A DNA stretch of 64,000 nucleotides from the NCBI RefSeq assembly GCF_009793335.1, contig NZ_WING01000001.1, positions 6,882,001-6,946,000 on the forward strand, written 5' to 3'. Made by a program: the position numbers and the translations under genes. The notes under the pieces were generated by a model. The model had not been told where the DNA came from. It saw nothing but the letters and a program-made list of their open reading frames with translations, and did not search any database. Every line of letters begins with the position of its first letter. Within the stretch, counting starts at the first letter, position 1. Of the stretch, positions 24,836 through 34,075 are shown in pieces. The DNA is from Actinomadura sp. J1-007 (lineage in GTDB: Bacteria > Actinomycetota > Actinomycetes > Streptosporangiales > Streptosporangiaceae).

Positions 24836-26200
24836 ATGACCCACGCCCACAGCGTTTCCGGCGCCCGGACGGCGGCGCGGGCCGAACGCCCGCTCGTCCG
24901 GGCGTCCGCCCTGGACACCGCCCGGATCTGCGCGGAGGTGCTGGCCCCGACCATCGCCCGGGGCATCCTCGCGCGCCGTCCCCGCGTCGTGGCCCTCGCC
25001 GGGCGGCTCCGCCTCGACGAACGGGGCGGCCGGCTGCTCCAGCGGATGCGCGCCCGCTACGGTCCCGGGCCGCTGCGGCTGCGCCTGCCCGGACGGTCGT
25101 TCGCGCTGGTCCTGTCGGCGGCCGACGTCCGGCGGGTCCTGCGGGAAGGGCCCGAGCCGTTCGCCCCGGCGAACCGCGAGAAGCGCGCGGCGCTCAAGCA
25201 CTTCCAGCCGCACGGCGTGCTCGTCTCCACCGGCGCGGAACGGGCCGAGCGGCGGGCGTTCAACGAGCGCGTGCTCGACACGCCGCACCCCGTCCACGGC
25301 CACGCCGACGCGTTCATCGCCAAGATCGAGGAGGAGGCCGCCGCGCTGCTGGACGCGGCGGGCGACGGCGGCGAACTCGGCTGGGACGCGTTCCGGGTCG
25401 CGTGGTGGCGGACGGTGCGCCGGATCGTGCTCGGCGACGCCGCCCGCGACGACTCGGAGACCAGCGACCTGCTGACCCGGCTGCGCATGGACGCCAACTG
25501 GGCGTTCGCCCACCCGCGCCGGACGGCGGTGCGGGACCGGTTCCTGGCCCGCGTGCACCGGTACGTGGAGTACGCGGAGCCCGGCAGCCTCGCCGAGCTG
25601 GTCGCGCGCGCCCCGGCGGCTCCGGGCCTGCGCCGCGACGAGCAGGTCCCGCAGTGGCTGTTCGCGTACGAGCCCGCGGGGATGGCGGCGTTCCGGGCGC
25701 TCGCGCTGCTGGCCGCCCACCCGGACGCCGCGGAACGGGCCGCGAAGGAGGCCCGCGGCGGCGGGTCCGACCTGCCGTTCCTGCGCGCGAGCGTGGAGGA
25801 GTCGGTGCGGCTGTGGCCGACGACGCTGTCGATCCTGCGGGACACCACGGCGCCCACCGAGTGGGACGGCCGGGCCATGCCGGAGGGCACCGGGCTGCTG
25901 ATCCACACGCCGTTCGTCCAGCGGGACGACGAGACGCTGCCGTTCGCCGACGCGTTCGCGCCGGAGGTGTGGCTGGACGGGACGGCCGAGGACGACTGGT
26001 CGCTCGTCCCGTTCAGCGGCGGGCCGGGGGAGTGCCCGGGACGCAACCTCGTGCTGTTGACCACGAGCGTCTTCCTGGCCGCGCTGCTGCGGTCGCGCCG
26101 CGTGCGGCTCGCCTCCGGGCAGCCGCTCGGCCCGGACGGGCCGCTGCCGCGCACGCTGGACGCCTTCGCGCTGCGCTTCGCCCTCGCCCCGCCCGCGTGA
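24836..26200 (+). CDS. Cytochrome P450
   Basis: The 454-residue soluble P450 has the heme-binding loop PFSGGPGECPGRN (Cys near residue 400), the ExxR motif in EESVRLW, and a PERF-like region around AFAPEVWL. The I-helix equivalent reads FAYEPAGMAAFRALALL and lacks the usual acid-threonine pair, so proton delivery may differ from typical monooxygenases. GGAGGGAG precedes the ATG at 24836; an upstream GTG (24812) is less likely. No ferredoxin or reductase gene is adjacent. The substrate is unknown. It stands between the esterase-like gene and a separately promoted SDR. Confidence 0.9.
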   Translation: MTHAHSVSGARTAARAERPLVRASALDTARICAEVLAPTIARGILARRPRVVALAGRLRLDERGGRLLQRMRARYGPGPLRLRLPGRSFALVLSAADVRRVLREGPEPFAPANREKRAALKHFQPHGVLVSTGAERAERRAFNERVLDTPHPVHGHADAFIAKIEEEAAALLDAAGDGGELGWDAFRVAWWRTVRRIVLGDAARDDSETSDLLTRLRMDANWAFAHPRRTAVRDRFLARVHRYVEYAEPGSLAELVARAPAAPGLRRDEQVPQWLFAYEPAGMAAFRALALLAAHPDAAERAAKEARGGGSDLPFLRASVEESVRLWPTTLSILRDTTAPTEWDGRAMPEGTGLLIHTPFVQRDDETLPFADAFAPEVWLDGTAEDDWSLVPFSGGPGECPGRNLVLLTTSVFLAALLRSRRVRLASGQPLGPDGPLPRTLDAFALRFALAPPA

Positions 26201-26240
26201 CGCGCGCGCCGCGCCTCTGATCGGCCGGTGCGCGCGGTTC

Positions 26241-26270
26241 TTGACTTTCGTTCAAATCCTCGCCCATATT
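26241..26270 (+). promoter_or_regulatory. Putative promoter of the SDR gene with an overlapping inverted repeat
   Basis: TTGACT (26241-26246) and CATATT (26265-26270) are 18 bases apart in a locally AT-rich patch 39 bases before the SDR ATG. TTGA and TCAA seven bases apart (26241-26255) form a short inverted repeat over the -35, a possible operator. Confidence 0.5.
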
Positions 26271-26308
26271 AGATCTCAATTCCAATAGTCGTGGGGCGGG
26301 AGCCGGGC

Positions 26309-27163
26309 ATGGGCGTGACCTTCGAGGACGAGGTCGTGGTGGTCACGGGGGCCGGCGGCGGCATCGGCCGCGCGACCGCGCTGGCGTTCGCCGAGCGCGG
26401 CGCGCGGATCGTCGCCGCCGACGTCGACACCGCGGCCGTCGACCGGACCGCGGCGCTCGCCGGGGCGCTCGGCCCCCGCGCGCACGCGTTCACCGTGGAC
26501 GTCGGCTGCGAGGAGACGATGGCCGAGTTCGCGGGCGAGGTCGAGGAGCTTTTCGGCGTGCCCGGCGTCGTGGTCAACAACGCGGGGATCGGCATGGCGG
26601 GCTCGCTGCTCGACACCGGCCCCGCCGCGTGGGACCGGATCGTCGAGGTCAACCTCGGCGGCGTCGCGCGCGGCTGCCGCCTGTTCGGCCGCCAGATGGT
26701 CGAACGGGGCGCGGGCGGCCACATCGTCAACATCGCCTCGGCCGCCGCGTTCACCCCCAACCGCGCGATGGCCGCCTACGCCACGACCAAGGCCGCCGTG
26801 CTGATGCTCAGCCAGTGCCTGCGCGCCGAGCTGGCCGGGCACCGCATCGGCGTCAGCGCCGTCTGCCCGGGGTTCGTCGACACCGGGATCTCCCGTTCCA
26901 CCGAGTACGTCGGGCTGGACGCGGCCGGGCAGGACCGCGCGCGGCAGGCCGCCGCCCGGCTCTACCGGCTGCGCGGCTACCCGCCGGAGAAGGTGGCCGA
27001 GCGCATCCTGCACGCGGTCGAGCACAACAGCGCGGTCCTTCCCGTCACCGGCGAGGCCAAGGTCAACCACGCGCTGTCCCGCCTGTCGCCCGGCGCGCTG
27101 CGCCTCATGGCCCGCATCGACCCGACCGCCCGGTGGAGCGAACGGGGCCGCGCGGACCGCTGA
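26309..27163 (+). CDS. SDR family NAD(P)-dependent oxidoreductase
   Basis: The 284-residue classical SDR has TGAGGGIGRA (cofactor), AADVD, NNAGIGMAG, catalytic Ser in NIASAAAFTP, YATTKAA (YxxxK) and CPGFVDTGIS. The extended C-terminus (LSRLSPGALRLMARIDPTARW) is typical of acyl-chain- or steroid-related actinobacterial SDRs; the substrate is not determined. ATG at 26309 has GGGAG upstream; GTG at 26291 is an alternative. It has its own promoter, so it is probably not co-transcribed with the P450. Confidence 0.88.
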   Translation: MGVTFEDEVVVVTGAGGGIGRATALAFAERGARIVAADVDTAAVDRTAALAGALGPRAHAFTVDVGCEETMAEFAGEVEELFGVPGVVVNNAGIGMAGSLLDTGPAAWDRIVEVNLGGVARGCRLFGRQMVERGAGGHIVNIASAAAFTPNRAMAAYATTKAAVLMLSQCLRAELAGHRIGVSAVCPGFVDTGISRSTEYVGLDAAGQDRARQAAARLYRLRGYPPEKVAERILHAVEHNSAVLPVTGEAKVNHALSRLSPGALRLMARIDPTARWSERGRADR

Positions 27164-27165
27164 GC

Positions 27166-27221
27166 CCCGGCGCGCCCCGTTCCCGCGTGCCCCCTCGCCC
27201 GGCGCGCCCCGTTCCCGCGTG
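27166..27221. repeat. Direct repeat of 24 bp (two copies, 32-bp period) between convergent genes
   Basis: Identical 24-bp copies at 27166-27189 and 27198-27221 share the core GGCGCGCCCCGTTCCCGCG. They lie between the SDR stop and the DHFR-like stop. No function is apparent; they may reflect slippage duplication. Confidence 0.8.
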
Positions 27222-27240
27222 GCCGCCCCGTGCGGCGCGC

Positions 27241-27837
27241 TCAGTGCCGGACGCGGTAGGTGACGTGGGTGACCAGGTCGGTGCCCGCGTGGCCGACCTT
27301 GTCGAGGGAGAGACCGGACACGCCGTCGAAGAGGCGCTCGCCCGCTCCGAGCAGCACGGGCGCGATGTGCAGGCGCAGCTCGTCGATCAGGCCCGCCGCC
27401 AGGTACTGGTTCACGGTGGCCGCCCCGCCGGCGATCGCGACGTCCGCGCCGCCCGCCGCCTTCCGCGCCTGGGCGAGCGCCTCCTCGATCCCGCCGGTGA
27501 CGAACGTGAACGTGGTGCCGCCCTCCATCGCCACCGGCGCCCGCTCGTGGTGGGTGAGGACGAAGACCGGCGCGTGGTACGGCGGCTCGTCGCCCCACCA
27601 GCCCGTCCAGTCCAGGTCCCACGCGCCGCGCCCGGGGCCGAACATGTTGCGCCCCATGACGAACGCGCCCGCCGCCGTGATCCGCTCGATGACCTCGGCG
27701 TTCTCCTCCGGCTCCTCGAACATCCAGCGGTGCAGGACCTGCCCGACGCCCTCGCCGAACGGCTCCTCCAGGCTCTGGTTCCGTCCGGCCGCGAAGCCGT
27801 CGGCGGAGATCGCGATGTCGCAGGTGACCTTGCTCAT
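27241..27837 (-). CDS. Dihydrofolate reductase family protein (RibD C-terminal-like)
   Basis: The 198-residue protein has the family start MSKVTCDIAISADGFAAG, GAFVMGRNMFGPGR (nucleotide-binding), PVFVLTHHERAP and DVAIAGGAATVNQYLAAGLIDELRLHIAPVLLGAGERLF. It is a YyaP/YwjB-type reductase related to DHFR and RibD; the natural substrate is not known. ATG at 27837 has GGAGGG eight bases upstream; a longer frame from 27921 lacks one. It is probably a single-gene unit. Confidence 0.9.
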   Translation of the reverse strand: MSKVTCDIAISADGFAAGRNQSLEEPFGEGVGQVLHRWMFEEPEENAEVIERITAAGAFVMGRNMFGPGRGAWDLDWTGWWGDEPPYHAPVFVLTHHERAPVAMEGGTTFTFVTGGIEEALAQARKAAGGADVAIAGGAATVNQYLAAGLIDELRLHIAPVLLGAGERLFDGVSGLSLDKVGHAGTDLVTHVTYRVRH

Positions 27838-27952
27838 GGGATGTCCCTCCACTGCCGGTGCGGAACCGGTCCGGTCCGCGCTGTCACAGAGGGATCGGAG
27901 CGGCGCCGGCGTTCTCGACATCCGTTCGCGGACGGCTCCGAAATTCTTCGGA

Positions 27953-28828
27953 TCAGTTTTCGAGCAGCGGGCGCAGATGCGCGTACGCCCATCCGGCGAG
28001 GTGCGTCGGGGTCGTGGTGACCGCGTCGCGCGGCGGGTCGGGCACGTGCCCGGCCGTGCCCGCGGCCATCCCGACGATCCCCTCCACGGCCGTCGCGTCG
28101 AGCCCGGCCGAGCGCAGCGAGGCGCGCACGTCGTCGTGGCTCACGGCGTCCAGCCGCACCGGGCGGCCGAGCGCGCCGGTGAGGATCCGCGCGACCTGGG
28201 TGAACGTGAGGTCCTCGGGACCGTGCACGCCCTGCACGACGCGGCCGTGCCACGCGTCGTTCAGCAGCCGCGCCGCGGCCACGTCGCCGATGTCGCGGGG
28301 ATCGACCCACGCCATCGGGGCGTCGGGCTCGAAGGACGTGGTCAGCACGCCGTCCGCGAGGCCGTCGAGGTCGAACAGCAGGTTGGTGAAGAAGTAGGCG
28401 CACCGCAGGTGCAGCACGTCGGCGCCGGTCGCGTCGAGCGCCTCCTCGATCCGGGCGAGCCCGTCGATGTGGCCCATCCCGTGCCGCCTCTCCGCGCCGA
28501 TGCTGCTCAGCAGGACGACCCGTTCGACGTCGCCGGCCTTCACCGCGTCCACGAGCGGCGCGGCGGTGCGCTCGGTCGTCTCCACGGGGTCCGGCGAGGA
28601 CGTCGGGGTCGGGTCCACCCAGAACACCGTGCGCGCCCCGGCCGTCGCCTCGCGGACGAACGCGGCGTCGGTCAGGTCGCCGCGCCGCACGTCCGCGCGC
28701 TCGCGGGCCGCGGCGTCCAGGCGGCCCGGGTCGCGGGCGAGCAGCCTCGGGCGCACGCCCGCCTGGAGCAGGAGGCGGACCACGCGCGAGCCGACGTGGC
28801 CGGTCGGGGTGGTGACGGCGATGGTCAT
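27953..28828 (-). CDS. NmrA-like NAD(P)H-binding protein
   Basis: The 291-residue atypical SDR has the N-terminal Rossmann motif AVTTPTGHVGSRVVRLLL, ARDPGRLDAAARERADVRRGDLTD, VVLLSSIGAE and WVDPRDIGDVAAARLL, as in NmrA/HSCARG-type proteins and NAD(P)H:quinone reductases of the QOR2 group. No YxxxK is present. Such proteins act as redox sensors or reductases. The role here is unknown and the neighbours do not inform it. Confidence 0.85.
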   Translation of the reverse strand: MTIAVTTPTGHVGSRVVRLLLQAGVRPRLLARDPGRLDAAARERADVRRGDLTDAAFVREATAGARTVFWVDPTPTSSPDPVETTERTAAPLVDAVKAGDVERVVLLSSIGAERRHGMGHIDGLARIEEALDATGADVLHLRCAYFFTNLLFDLDGLADGVLTTSFEPDAPMAWVDPRDIGDVAAARLLNDAWHGRVVQGVHGPEDLTFTQVARILTGALGRPVRLDAVSHDDVRASLRSAGLDATAVEGIVGMAAGTAGHVPDPPRDAVTTTPTHLAGWAYAHLRPLLEN

Positions 28829-28962
28829 CGGAGTTCTCCCTTGAACGAACCGTGGCGGTCCCGCCGACCCTAGGAACGAAAGAGGTCAGGGAACGACCGC
28901 TTTGACCGGACCTCGGCGACGCCCGGTACCCAAGGAGTAACACAACGGTGATCGTCGGCCGG

Positions 28963-29937
28963 TCAGGCGTCGGCGAGCCGGGTGAAGACCAGGGCGTGGT
29001 CGGACGCCGGGTCGTCGCGGCGCGCGGCCGGGTCGTCGGTGACCGACGGCAGTCCCGCGCCCTGGCCGGGGCGCAGGGTGTGGACGTCCAGCGCGCGGCG
29101 CAGCAGGGAACGGGTGACCATGATGTGGTCGATCAGCTCGCGGCGGCCGTGGAAGACGCGGCTGAAGCGCTCCGGCTCCGGGATGCGGGCGGCGAGGTTC
29201 CACAACCGCGCCCTGTCGCCCTTGTCGGGCTGGTTCTCGCCGGCCGTGCCGATCTCCGAGCCGGGCGGGCCGTAGAGGATCTGCGTGGTGGCGGCGAGCG
29301 GCTCGTCGTTCAGGTCGCCCATCACCATCACCTGCCGCTCGTGGCCGCGGTCCTCGATGAACCGGTCGGCCAGCGCGCGCACGGTCACCGCCTCGGCCGT
29401 CCTGCGGTAGAGGGCGTACGCGGCCACGCGGGCGCGCTCGCCCTCGTCGCGGGGCGTGAAGCGCGGCCTGCCGTCCGGGCCGGTGAACGACAGCAGCTTC
29501 GACTTCAGGTGCGCCGAGACGAGGGTCAGGTCGCGCCCTCCGGGCTCGCGCACGCGGGCGGCGAGGACGCCCCGCCCGGTCGCCGAGATGCCCGTCCCGT
29601 CGTCCCTCGCCTGGACGGGCCCGAGCGGCGGCGGGAACGCGGAGACGTCGGCGACGACCTCCAGCGGCAGCCGCGACAGGAACCCGACCCGGATCGGGTG
29701 GCCCGACTCGAAGCGTTCGGAGGCGACCTGCCGCCAGTCCTCGCCGAGGCGGCGGGTCAGCTCCGCCAGCGCGGCCGGGTCCCCGACCTCCTGGACGGCG
29801 AGCACGTCGGCCCCCGACCGGCCGATGAGCGCGGCGAGGCCGTCCAGCTTCGCCTCGTACGCGGCCTGGTCGCGGGGCCCGAACGGGCCGCCGGGCGGGA
29901 ACAGGTTCTCCAGGTTCCAGGTGCCCACGTTCGTCAT
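28963..29937 (-). CDS. Endonuclease/exonuclease/phosphatase family protein
   Basis: The 324-residue protein has the EEP fold motifs in order: GTWNLENL (Asn), VLAVQEVGD (metal Glu), LVSAHLKSK (His), VMGDLNDEP (Asp/Asn) and SDHALVF (catalytic Asp-His). All key residues are intact, so a metal-dependent phosphodiesterase is likely; nucleic acid, lipid or small-molecule substrates cannot be told apart. No signal peptide is seen. GGGGAG precedes ATG 29937. Confidence 0.88.
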   Translation of the reverse strand: MTNVGTWNLENLFPPGGPFGPRDQAAYEAKLDGLAALIGRSGADVLAVQEVGDPAALAELTRRLGEDWRQVASERFESGHPIRVGFLSRLPLEVVADVSAFPPPLGPVQARDDGTGISATGRGVLAARVREPGGRDLTLVSAHLKSKLLSFTGPDGRPRFTPRDEGERARVAAYALYRRTAEAVTVRALADRFIEDRGHERQVMVMGDLNDEPLAATTQILYGPPGSEIGTAGENQPDKGDRARLWNLAARIPEPERFSRVFHGRRELIDHIMVTRSLLRRALDVHTLRPGQGAGLPSVTDDPAARRDDPASDHALVFTRLADA

Positions 29938-30243
29938 CGCCGGCTCCCCTTCTCGTGTCGGCCGGCCGCGGGCCGGCTCCGGACCCCGCGGCCCGCGCCG
30001 CCGGCGGGGGAGGGAGAGGGCCGGGAGCGTTCCCCTCCACTGTCGCAGGCCGCCGCCCCGCGCACCCGCGCCTGGCCGGGACAGGACGGCCCCGGAGCGC
30101 GGGGGACCCCGGGGGAGCGCGGGGAGGCGTCGCGGAGACGGCGGTCTATACGAACGCCTTGTTAACGGGGCGTCGCGGTGTCCAATCGGCGCCGACATGC
30201 GATCATGGAACCGGCTCCCCGACCCAGAAGCGCGAGGCTGTCC
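29938..30243. other. Divergent intergenic region (306 bases)
   Basis: No gene is seen. It must hold promoters for the divergent nuclease and methyltransferase genes. TATACG near 30147 and GTTAAC near 30162 are the only AT-rich patches toward the methyltransferase start. Confidence 0.35.
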
Positions 30244-31052
30244 ATGAGCATCGACGACCAGCGGCTGCCATTCGACGTGAGCAAGCCGTCCCCCGCCCGC
30301 ATGTACGACTACTTCCTCGGCGGCAAGGACAACTACGCCGCCGACCGCGAGGCGGGCGACCGCGTCAAGGCGGCGCTCGGCGAGGTCATGTCGCACGACA
30401 TCGTCTGGGAGAACCGCCGGTTCCTCCAGCGCGCCGTCCGGTTCCTCGCCGAGTCCGGGATCGAGCAGTTCATCGACCTCGGCACGGGCCTGCCGACGCA
30501 GGGCAACGTGCACGAGATCGCGCAGCAGGTCGTCCCCGGCGCGCGCGTCGTCTACGTCGACAACGACCCGATCGTGCTCGCCCACGGCCGCGCGCTCCTC
30601 GCCACCAACGCGACCACCACGGTCATCACCGCCGACGTCCGCGAGCCCGAGGCGATCCTGGGCAACGCCGACCTGCGCGCCCTCATCGACTTCTCCCGCC
30701 CGGTCGCGGTGCTGTCGGTCGCGCTGTTCCACTTCATCCGCGACGCCGAGCGGCCCGCCGACATCCTTGGCACGTTCCGGGCGCGGCTGCGCCCGGGGTC
30801 ATACCTCGCGCTGTCGCACCTGACGACCGACGGGCCACCGGCCGACGAGCTCGCGCAGGTCGTGGACGCCTACAAGAACGCCACCAGCCCGATCGTGTTC
30901 CGCCCGCGCGAGGAGATCCGCGCCCTGTTCGACGGCTTCGAGATCACCGACCCCGGCCTGATCCGGCCCTGGCGGTGGCGGCCCGGCTACGGCCCGAGGG
31001 CCCGAGGACCGACTGGCTGTACGCGGGCGTCGCCCGCCTCAACGAGGCGTAG
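30244..31052 (+). CDS. SAM-dependent methyltransferase (PF04672, actinobacterial type), C-terminus frameshifted near 30993
   Basis: The N-terminal KPSPARMYDYFLGGKDNYAADREAGD is the signature of this actinobacterial family. FIDLGTGLPTQGNVHEIAQ is the SAM loop, with VYVDNDPIVLAHGRALL after it and AVLSVALFHFI and HLTTDG later. At GYGP the frame changes; the family-like ending EGPRTDWLYAGVARLNEA is one frame away and stops at 31050-31052. One missing C in the run at 30993-30995 explains this, giving ~269 residues. As given, the frame would read on to 31080. The methyl acceptor is unknown. Confidence 0.85.
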
Positions 31053-31175
31053 CCGATCCGGGCGCGGAGAACGACCATGATGATTACGGAGATCTTGATG
31101 TCCGGGCGGCGCTGACGTCCGGGGGCGGCGGCGGTAACGTCCATAATGAATTCAGCCGACCCCCGGAGGAGCCAC

Positions 31176-31895
31176 GTGAGCACCGCACGCGACGCCGAGC
31201 GCCCGGCCGCGCCCAGCCGGGCGGAGATGGCCGCGCAGCGCGTCGCCGCGCTCGCCCAGTCCGCGGAGCCGGGATCGCGCCTCGGCACGAAGGAGGCGCT
31301 GCGCACGCTGTGCGAGGTCTCGGTGGGCACGTTCAACGAGTCGCTGCGCCTGCTCCAGGCCCGCGGCCTGGTCACCGTGCGGCCCGGGCCCGGCGGCGGG
31401 ATCTTCACCGCCGAGCCGTCGCCCATGGTCAGGCTCGGCAACTCCGTGCTCGCCCTCGACGCGCAGCAGACCGGGGTCGCCGACGCGGTCCGCATCCGCG
31501 ACGCCCTCGACCCGCTGCTCATCGAGGACGCCCTGTGGCACGCGTCCCCGGCCGACATCGCGGCGCTGCGCCGCCGGCTGGAGGCCATGGAACGGGCCGT
31601 CGCGGACGCCGACCCCGTCGCGTTCGTCCACGCCAACTGGGGGCTGCACGCCCGCATCGCCGACATCAGCCCGAACGCGCTGCTGAGGTCGCTCTACAAG
31701 AACCTGCTCGACCTCATCGAGTCGCACACGCTCGGCGTGCTGCCCGGCGGGGAGCAGCCGCTCGCGGAGTACGTCGTCCAGCGGCACCGCCTCCACGCCG
31801 ACCTGGTCGACGCCCTCGACCGGCGCGACCGGGACGAGGCGCTGCGCCTGATCGAGGCCCACAACACCACCGGCGCCGTCCGCGCCGACCTGTGA
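31176..31895 (+). CDS. GntR/FadR family transcriptional regulator (FCD domain)
   Basis: The 239-residue protein has an N-terminal winged helix (residues ~15-75; KEALRTLCEVSVGTFNESLRLLQARGLVTVRPGPGGGIF) and a helical FCD ligand domain. The FCD domain includes RIRDALDPLLIEDALWHA, the metal-site His in NWGLHARIADIS, and RHRLHADLVDALDRRD. FadR-type regulators respond to organic acids. GTG at 31176 has GGAGGAG six bases upstream; an in-frame ATG at 31146 lacks one. CATAAT (31142-31147) may be its -10. The regulated genes are not evident. Confidence 0.9.
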   Translation: MSTARDAERPAAPSRAEMAAQRVAALAQSAEPGSRLGTKEALRTLCEVSVGTFNESLRLLQARGLVTVRPGPGGGIFTAEPSPMVRLGNSVLALDAQQTGVADAVRIRDALDPLLIEDALWHASPADIAALRRRLEAMERAVADADPVAFVHANWGLHARIADISPNALLRSLYKNLLDLIESHTLGVLPGGEQPLAEYVVQRHRLHADLVDALDRRDRDEALRLIEAHNTTGAVRADL

Positions 31896-32043
31896 CACCG
31901 TCCCCGGGCCGCGGCGGGGGGCGGCGGTGGCGGCCGGTCGCGCGAATGTGACGATGGGTGAGGGGACAAGACCGCGGACGACCCTGGCGGCGCCATCGCC
32001 GCGCCGTGCGACGGAGCGCGGTCCCGACGGAAGGAGGCGGCTG

Positions 32044-32964
32044 ATGCGGGCCGTCGTCTATGACTCGTACGCGTCCGACAACTCGCGGCTCGCCGTCCGC
32101 GACGTTCCCGATCCGAAGGTCGGGCCCGGCCAGGTGCTCGTGGAGGTGCGCGCGGCGGGCGTCAACCCGGTCGACTGGAAGGTCATGACCGGCGGGCTGG
32201 ACGGCATGATGGACGCCGTGTTCCCGGTCGTCCCCGGCTGGGACGTCGCCGGGGTGGTGCGCGCGGTCGGCCCCGACACGCCGGAGTTCGCGCCGGGCGA
32301 CGAGGTGATGGCGTACGCGCGCAAGGACGTGGTGGGGCAGGGGACGTTCGCGGAGTACGTCGCGGTGTCGGCCGCCCACGTCGCGCGCAAGCCGCCCGCG
32401 CTCGGCTGGGATCAGGCGGGCGGGCTGCCGCTGGCGGGGATGACCGCGCAGCGCTGCCTGGACCGGATGGACGCCGGGCCGGGCGACGTGCTGCTGGTGT
32501 ACGGGGCGTCCGGCGGCGTCGGCGGGTTCGCGGTGCAGATCGGCCGCGACCGCGGCGCCCGCGTGATCGGCACGGCGTCCGAGCGCAACCACGGCTACCT
32601 GCGCGAGCTGGGCGCCGAACCCGTCGCGTACGGGGAGGGCGTCGAGGGCCGGATCAGGGACCTGGCGCCGGACGGGGTCACCGCGGTCGCCGACTTCGTC
32701 GGCGGGCAGCTCGACACGACGCTCGCCGTCCTCGCGGACGGCGGCCGACACGTGTCGATCACCGACAACACCGTGGAGCAGCACGGCGGCCACTGGATCT
32801 GGGTCCGTCCGGACGGCGCCAAACTCGCCGAGCTGGCAGCCCTCACCGAACGCGGCGCGCTGGCGGTCGAGGTGGCCGGGACGTACCCCCTGGAGGGCGT
32901 GGGCGACGCCTTCGACGCCAGCCGCGCCGGCCACACCCGCGGCAAGCTGGTCATCACCCCCTGA
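32044..32964 (+). CDS. NADP-dependent zinc-independent alcohol dehydrogenase / quinone oxidoreductase family
   Basis: The 306-residue medium-chain reductase has AAGVNPVDWKVMTGG, PGWDVAGVV and GDEVMAY in the catalytic domain. The Rossmann motif is VYGASGGVGGFAVQIGRDRGARVIGTAS. The zinc-binding Cys/His set is absent, as in quinone reductases. It probably reduces quinones or enones with NADPH. AAGGAGG precedes the ATG. It is a single gene, convergent with the lipoprotein gene. Confidence 0.9.
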   Translation: MRAVVYDSYASDNSRLAVRDVPDPKVGPGQVLVEVRAAGVNPVDWKVMTGGLDGMMDAVFPVVPGWDVAGVVRAVGPDTPEFAPGDEVMAYARKDVVGQGTFAEYVAVSAAHVARKPPALGWDQAGGLPLAGMTAQRCLDRMDAGPGDVLLVYGASGGVGGFAVQIGRDRGARVIGTASERNHGYLRELGAEPVAYGEGVEGRIRDLAPDGVTAVADFVGGQLDTTLAVLADGGRHVSITDNTVEQHGGHWIWVRPDGAKLAELAALTERGALAVEVAGTYPLEGVGDAFDASRAGHTRGKLVITP

Positions 32965-32992
32965 CCCGCGCGCCCCCGCCCCGGGCTCCGGC

Positions 32993-33493
32993 TCAGTGGG
33001 CGAACGGTTCCAGGCAGGCCCCTTCGCGGGTCGGGCCGTCGATCCGGACCGTGACGCGGCCGGGGTCCACGGAGCCGTACACGCAGGCGCGCTCGCCGGC
33101 CCGGATCTCGAACACCGAGCCGGGCGGAGGCACGTCGGACGCGGCCGACGCGCGGTACGGCTGGGTGAACGTGCGGTCCGCCCGGAAACCGGCTCGCAGG
33201 AGCGCGGCGCGCACGGCCGGGGGAGCGACGTCCTTCCGGGCGCGAAGGCGTCCGAGGACGGGGTATCCCTTCAGCCGGATCGCGGCAGGGCCGCAGTTGT
33301 GCAGATCGAGGCCGAGCACCTTGACGTCCGACGCGCCGTCGGGCCGGCCCTTGCGGACCACGGCGCCCGAGGCGGGGCAGGGGGCAGGCGTCGCCGAACG
33401 CTTCGAGGGCGGGGAGGCGGCCTCGGACTCGGGCTCGTCCGAGCAGCCCGCGACGAGCAGCGTCAGGGCGGCCAGGGCCACGGCCGTCCGCAT
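32993..33493 (-). CDS. DUF4232-like lipoprotein
   Basis: The 166-residue protein has a short signal peptide with lipobox LLVAGC (Cys ~17), a charged spacer, then the DUF4232 pattern: LGLDLHNCGPAAIRLKGYPVL, an extended region, and a C-terminal GERACVYGSVDPGRVTVRI. It is an extracytoplasmic lipid-anchored protein. The family is common in actinobacteria and has no assigned function. Confidence 0.8.
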   Translation of the reverse strand: MRTAVALAALTLLVAGCSDEPESEAASPPSKRSATPAPCPASGAVVRKGRPDGASDVKVLGLDLHNCGPAAIRLKGYPVLGRLRARKDVAPPAVRAALLRAGFRADRTFTQPYRASAASDVPPPGSVFEIRAGERACVYGSVDPGRVTVRIDGPTREGACLEPFAH

Positions 33494-33580
33494 GGGGCCT
33501 CCCGCAGTGGCGCGCCAGGTGAGCGCCCGACGATTCCGAACATCCGCGACGTTCCGGCCGCGCCCCCGCCCGGCGCGGGC

Positions 33581-34075
33581 TCAGCGCTGCGTGGTGAGCA
33601 GGTCGGCGAGCCGGTCGAACTGCTCCAGGACGCCCTTGGTCATGCCCTGGTCGAGCGCGAAGTCGAGCACGTCCTCCGAGGGGAATCTGGCGTGGTAGGT
33701 CATCCTCGTCCTGCCGCCGAGGTCGGTGAACGTGATGGTCTCGACGGCCGGCGGGCCGCCCGTCCCGAGTTCGGGCATGTCAGGCCCGGATGTGCGGACG
33801 ATCCGTTCCGGCGGCTCCACCTCCAGGTACTCGCCGAAGAAGGCGACGCCCTCGCCGTCCGCCCCGCCGATCCGCCACGCGCCGCCCGGCCGCACGTCCA
33901 TCTCCACGACCCTCGCCGTCGTGCCGTGCGGGCCCCACCAGTGGGGGATGTGCTCGGGCGAGGTCATCGCCGCCCACACCAGCTCGCGCGGGGCGTCGAA
34001 GACCCGCTCGATCACCATCTCGGCGCCCTCGGCGGTGATCGCCGTCCGCTCGTCGCCCAGTTCCCGTCGCGTCAT
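33581..34075 (-). CDS. SRPBCC domain protein (AHSA1-like)
   Basis: The 164-residue protein is of the activator-of-Hsp90-like START superfamily: VIERVFDAPRELVWAAMTSPEHIPHWWGP, VRPGGAWRIGG, EYLEVEPPERIVRTS and DLGGRTRMTYHARF, ending with GMTKGVLEQFDRLADLL. These proteins bind hydrophobic ligands and often pair with an ArsR repressor, as here. The ATG overlaps the ArsR stop (ATGA), so both are made from one mRNA. Confidence 0.92.
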   Translation of the reverse strand: MTRRELGDERTAITAEGAEMVIERVFDAPRELVWAAMTSPEHIPHWWGPHGTTARVVEMDVRPGGAWRIGGADGEGVAFFGEYLEVEPPERIVRTSGPDMPELGTGGPPAVETITFTDLGGRTRMTYHARFPSEDVLDFALDQGMTKGVLEQFDRLADLLTTQR

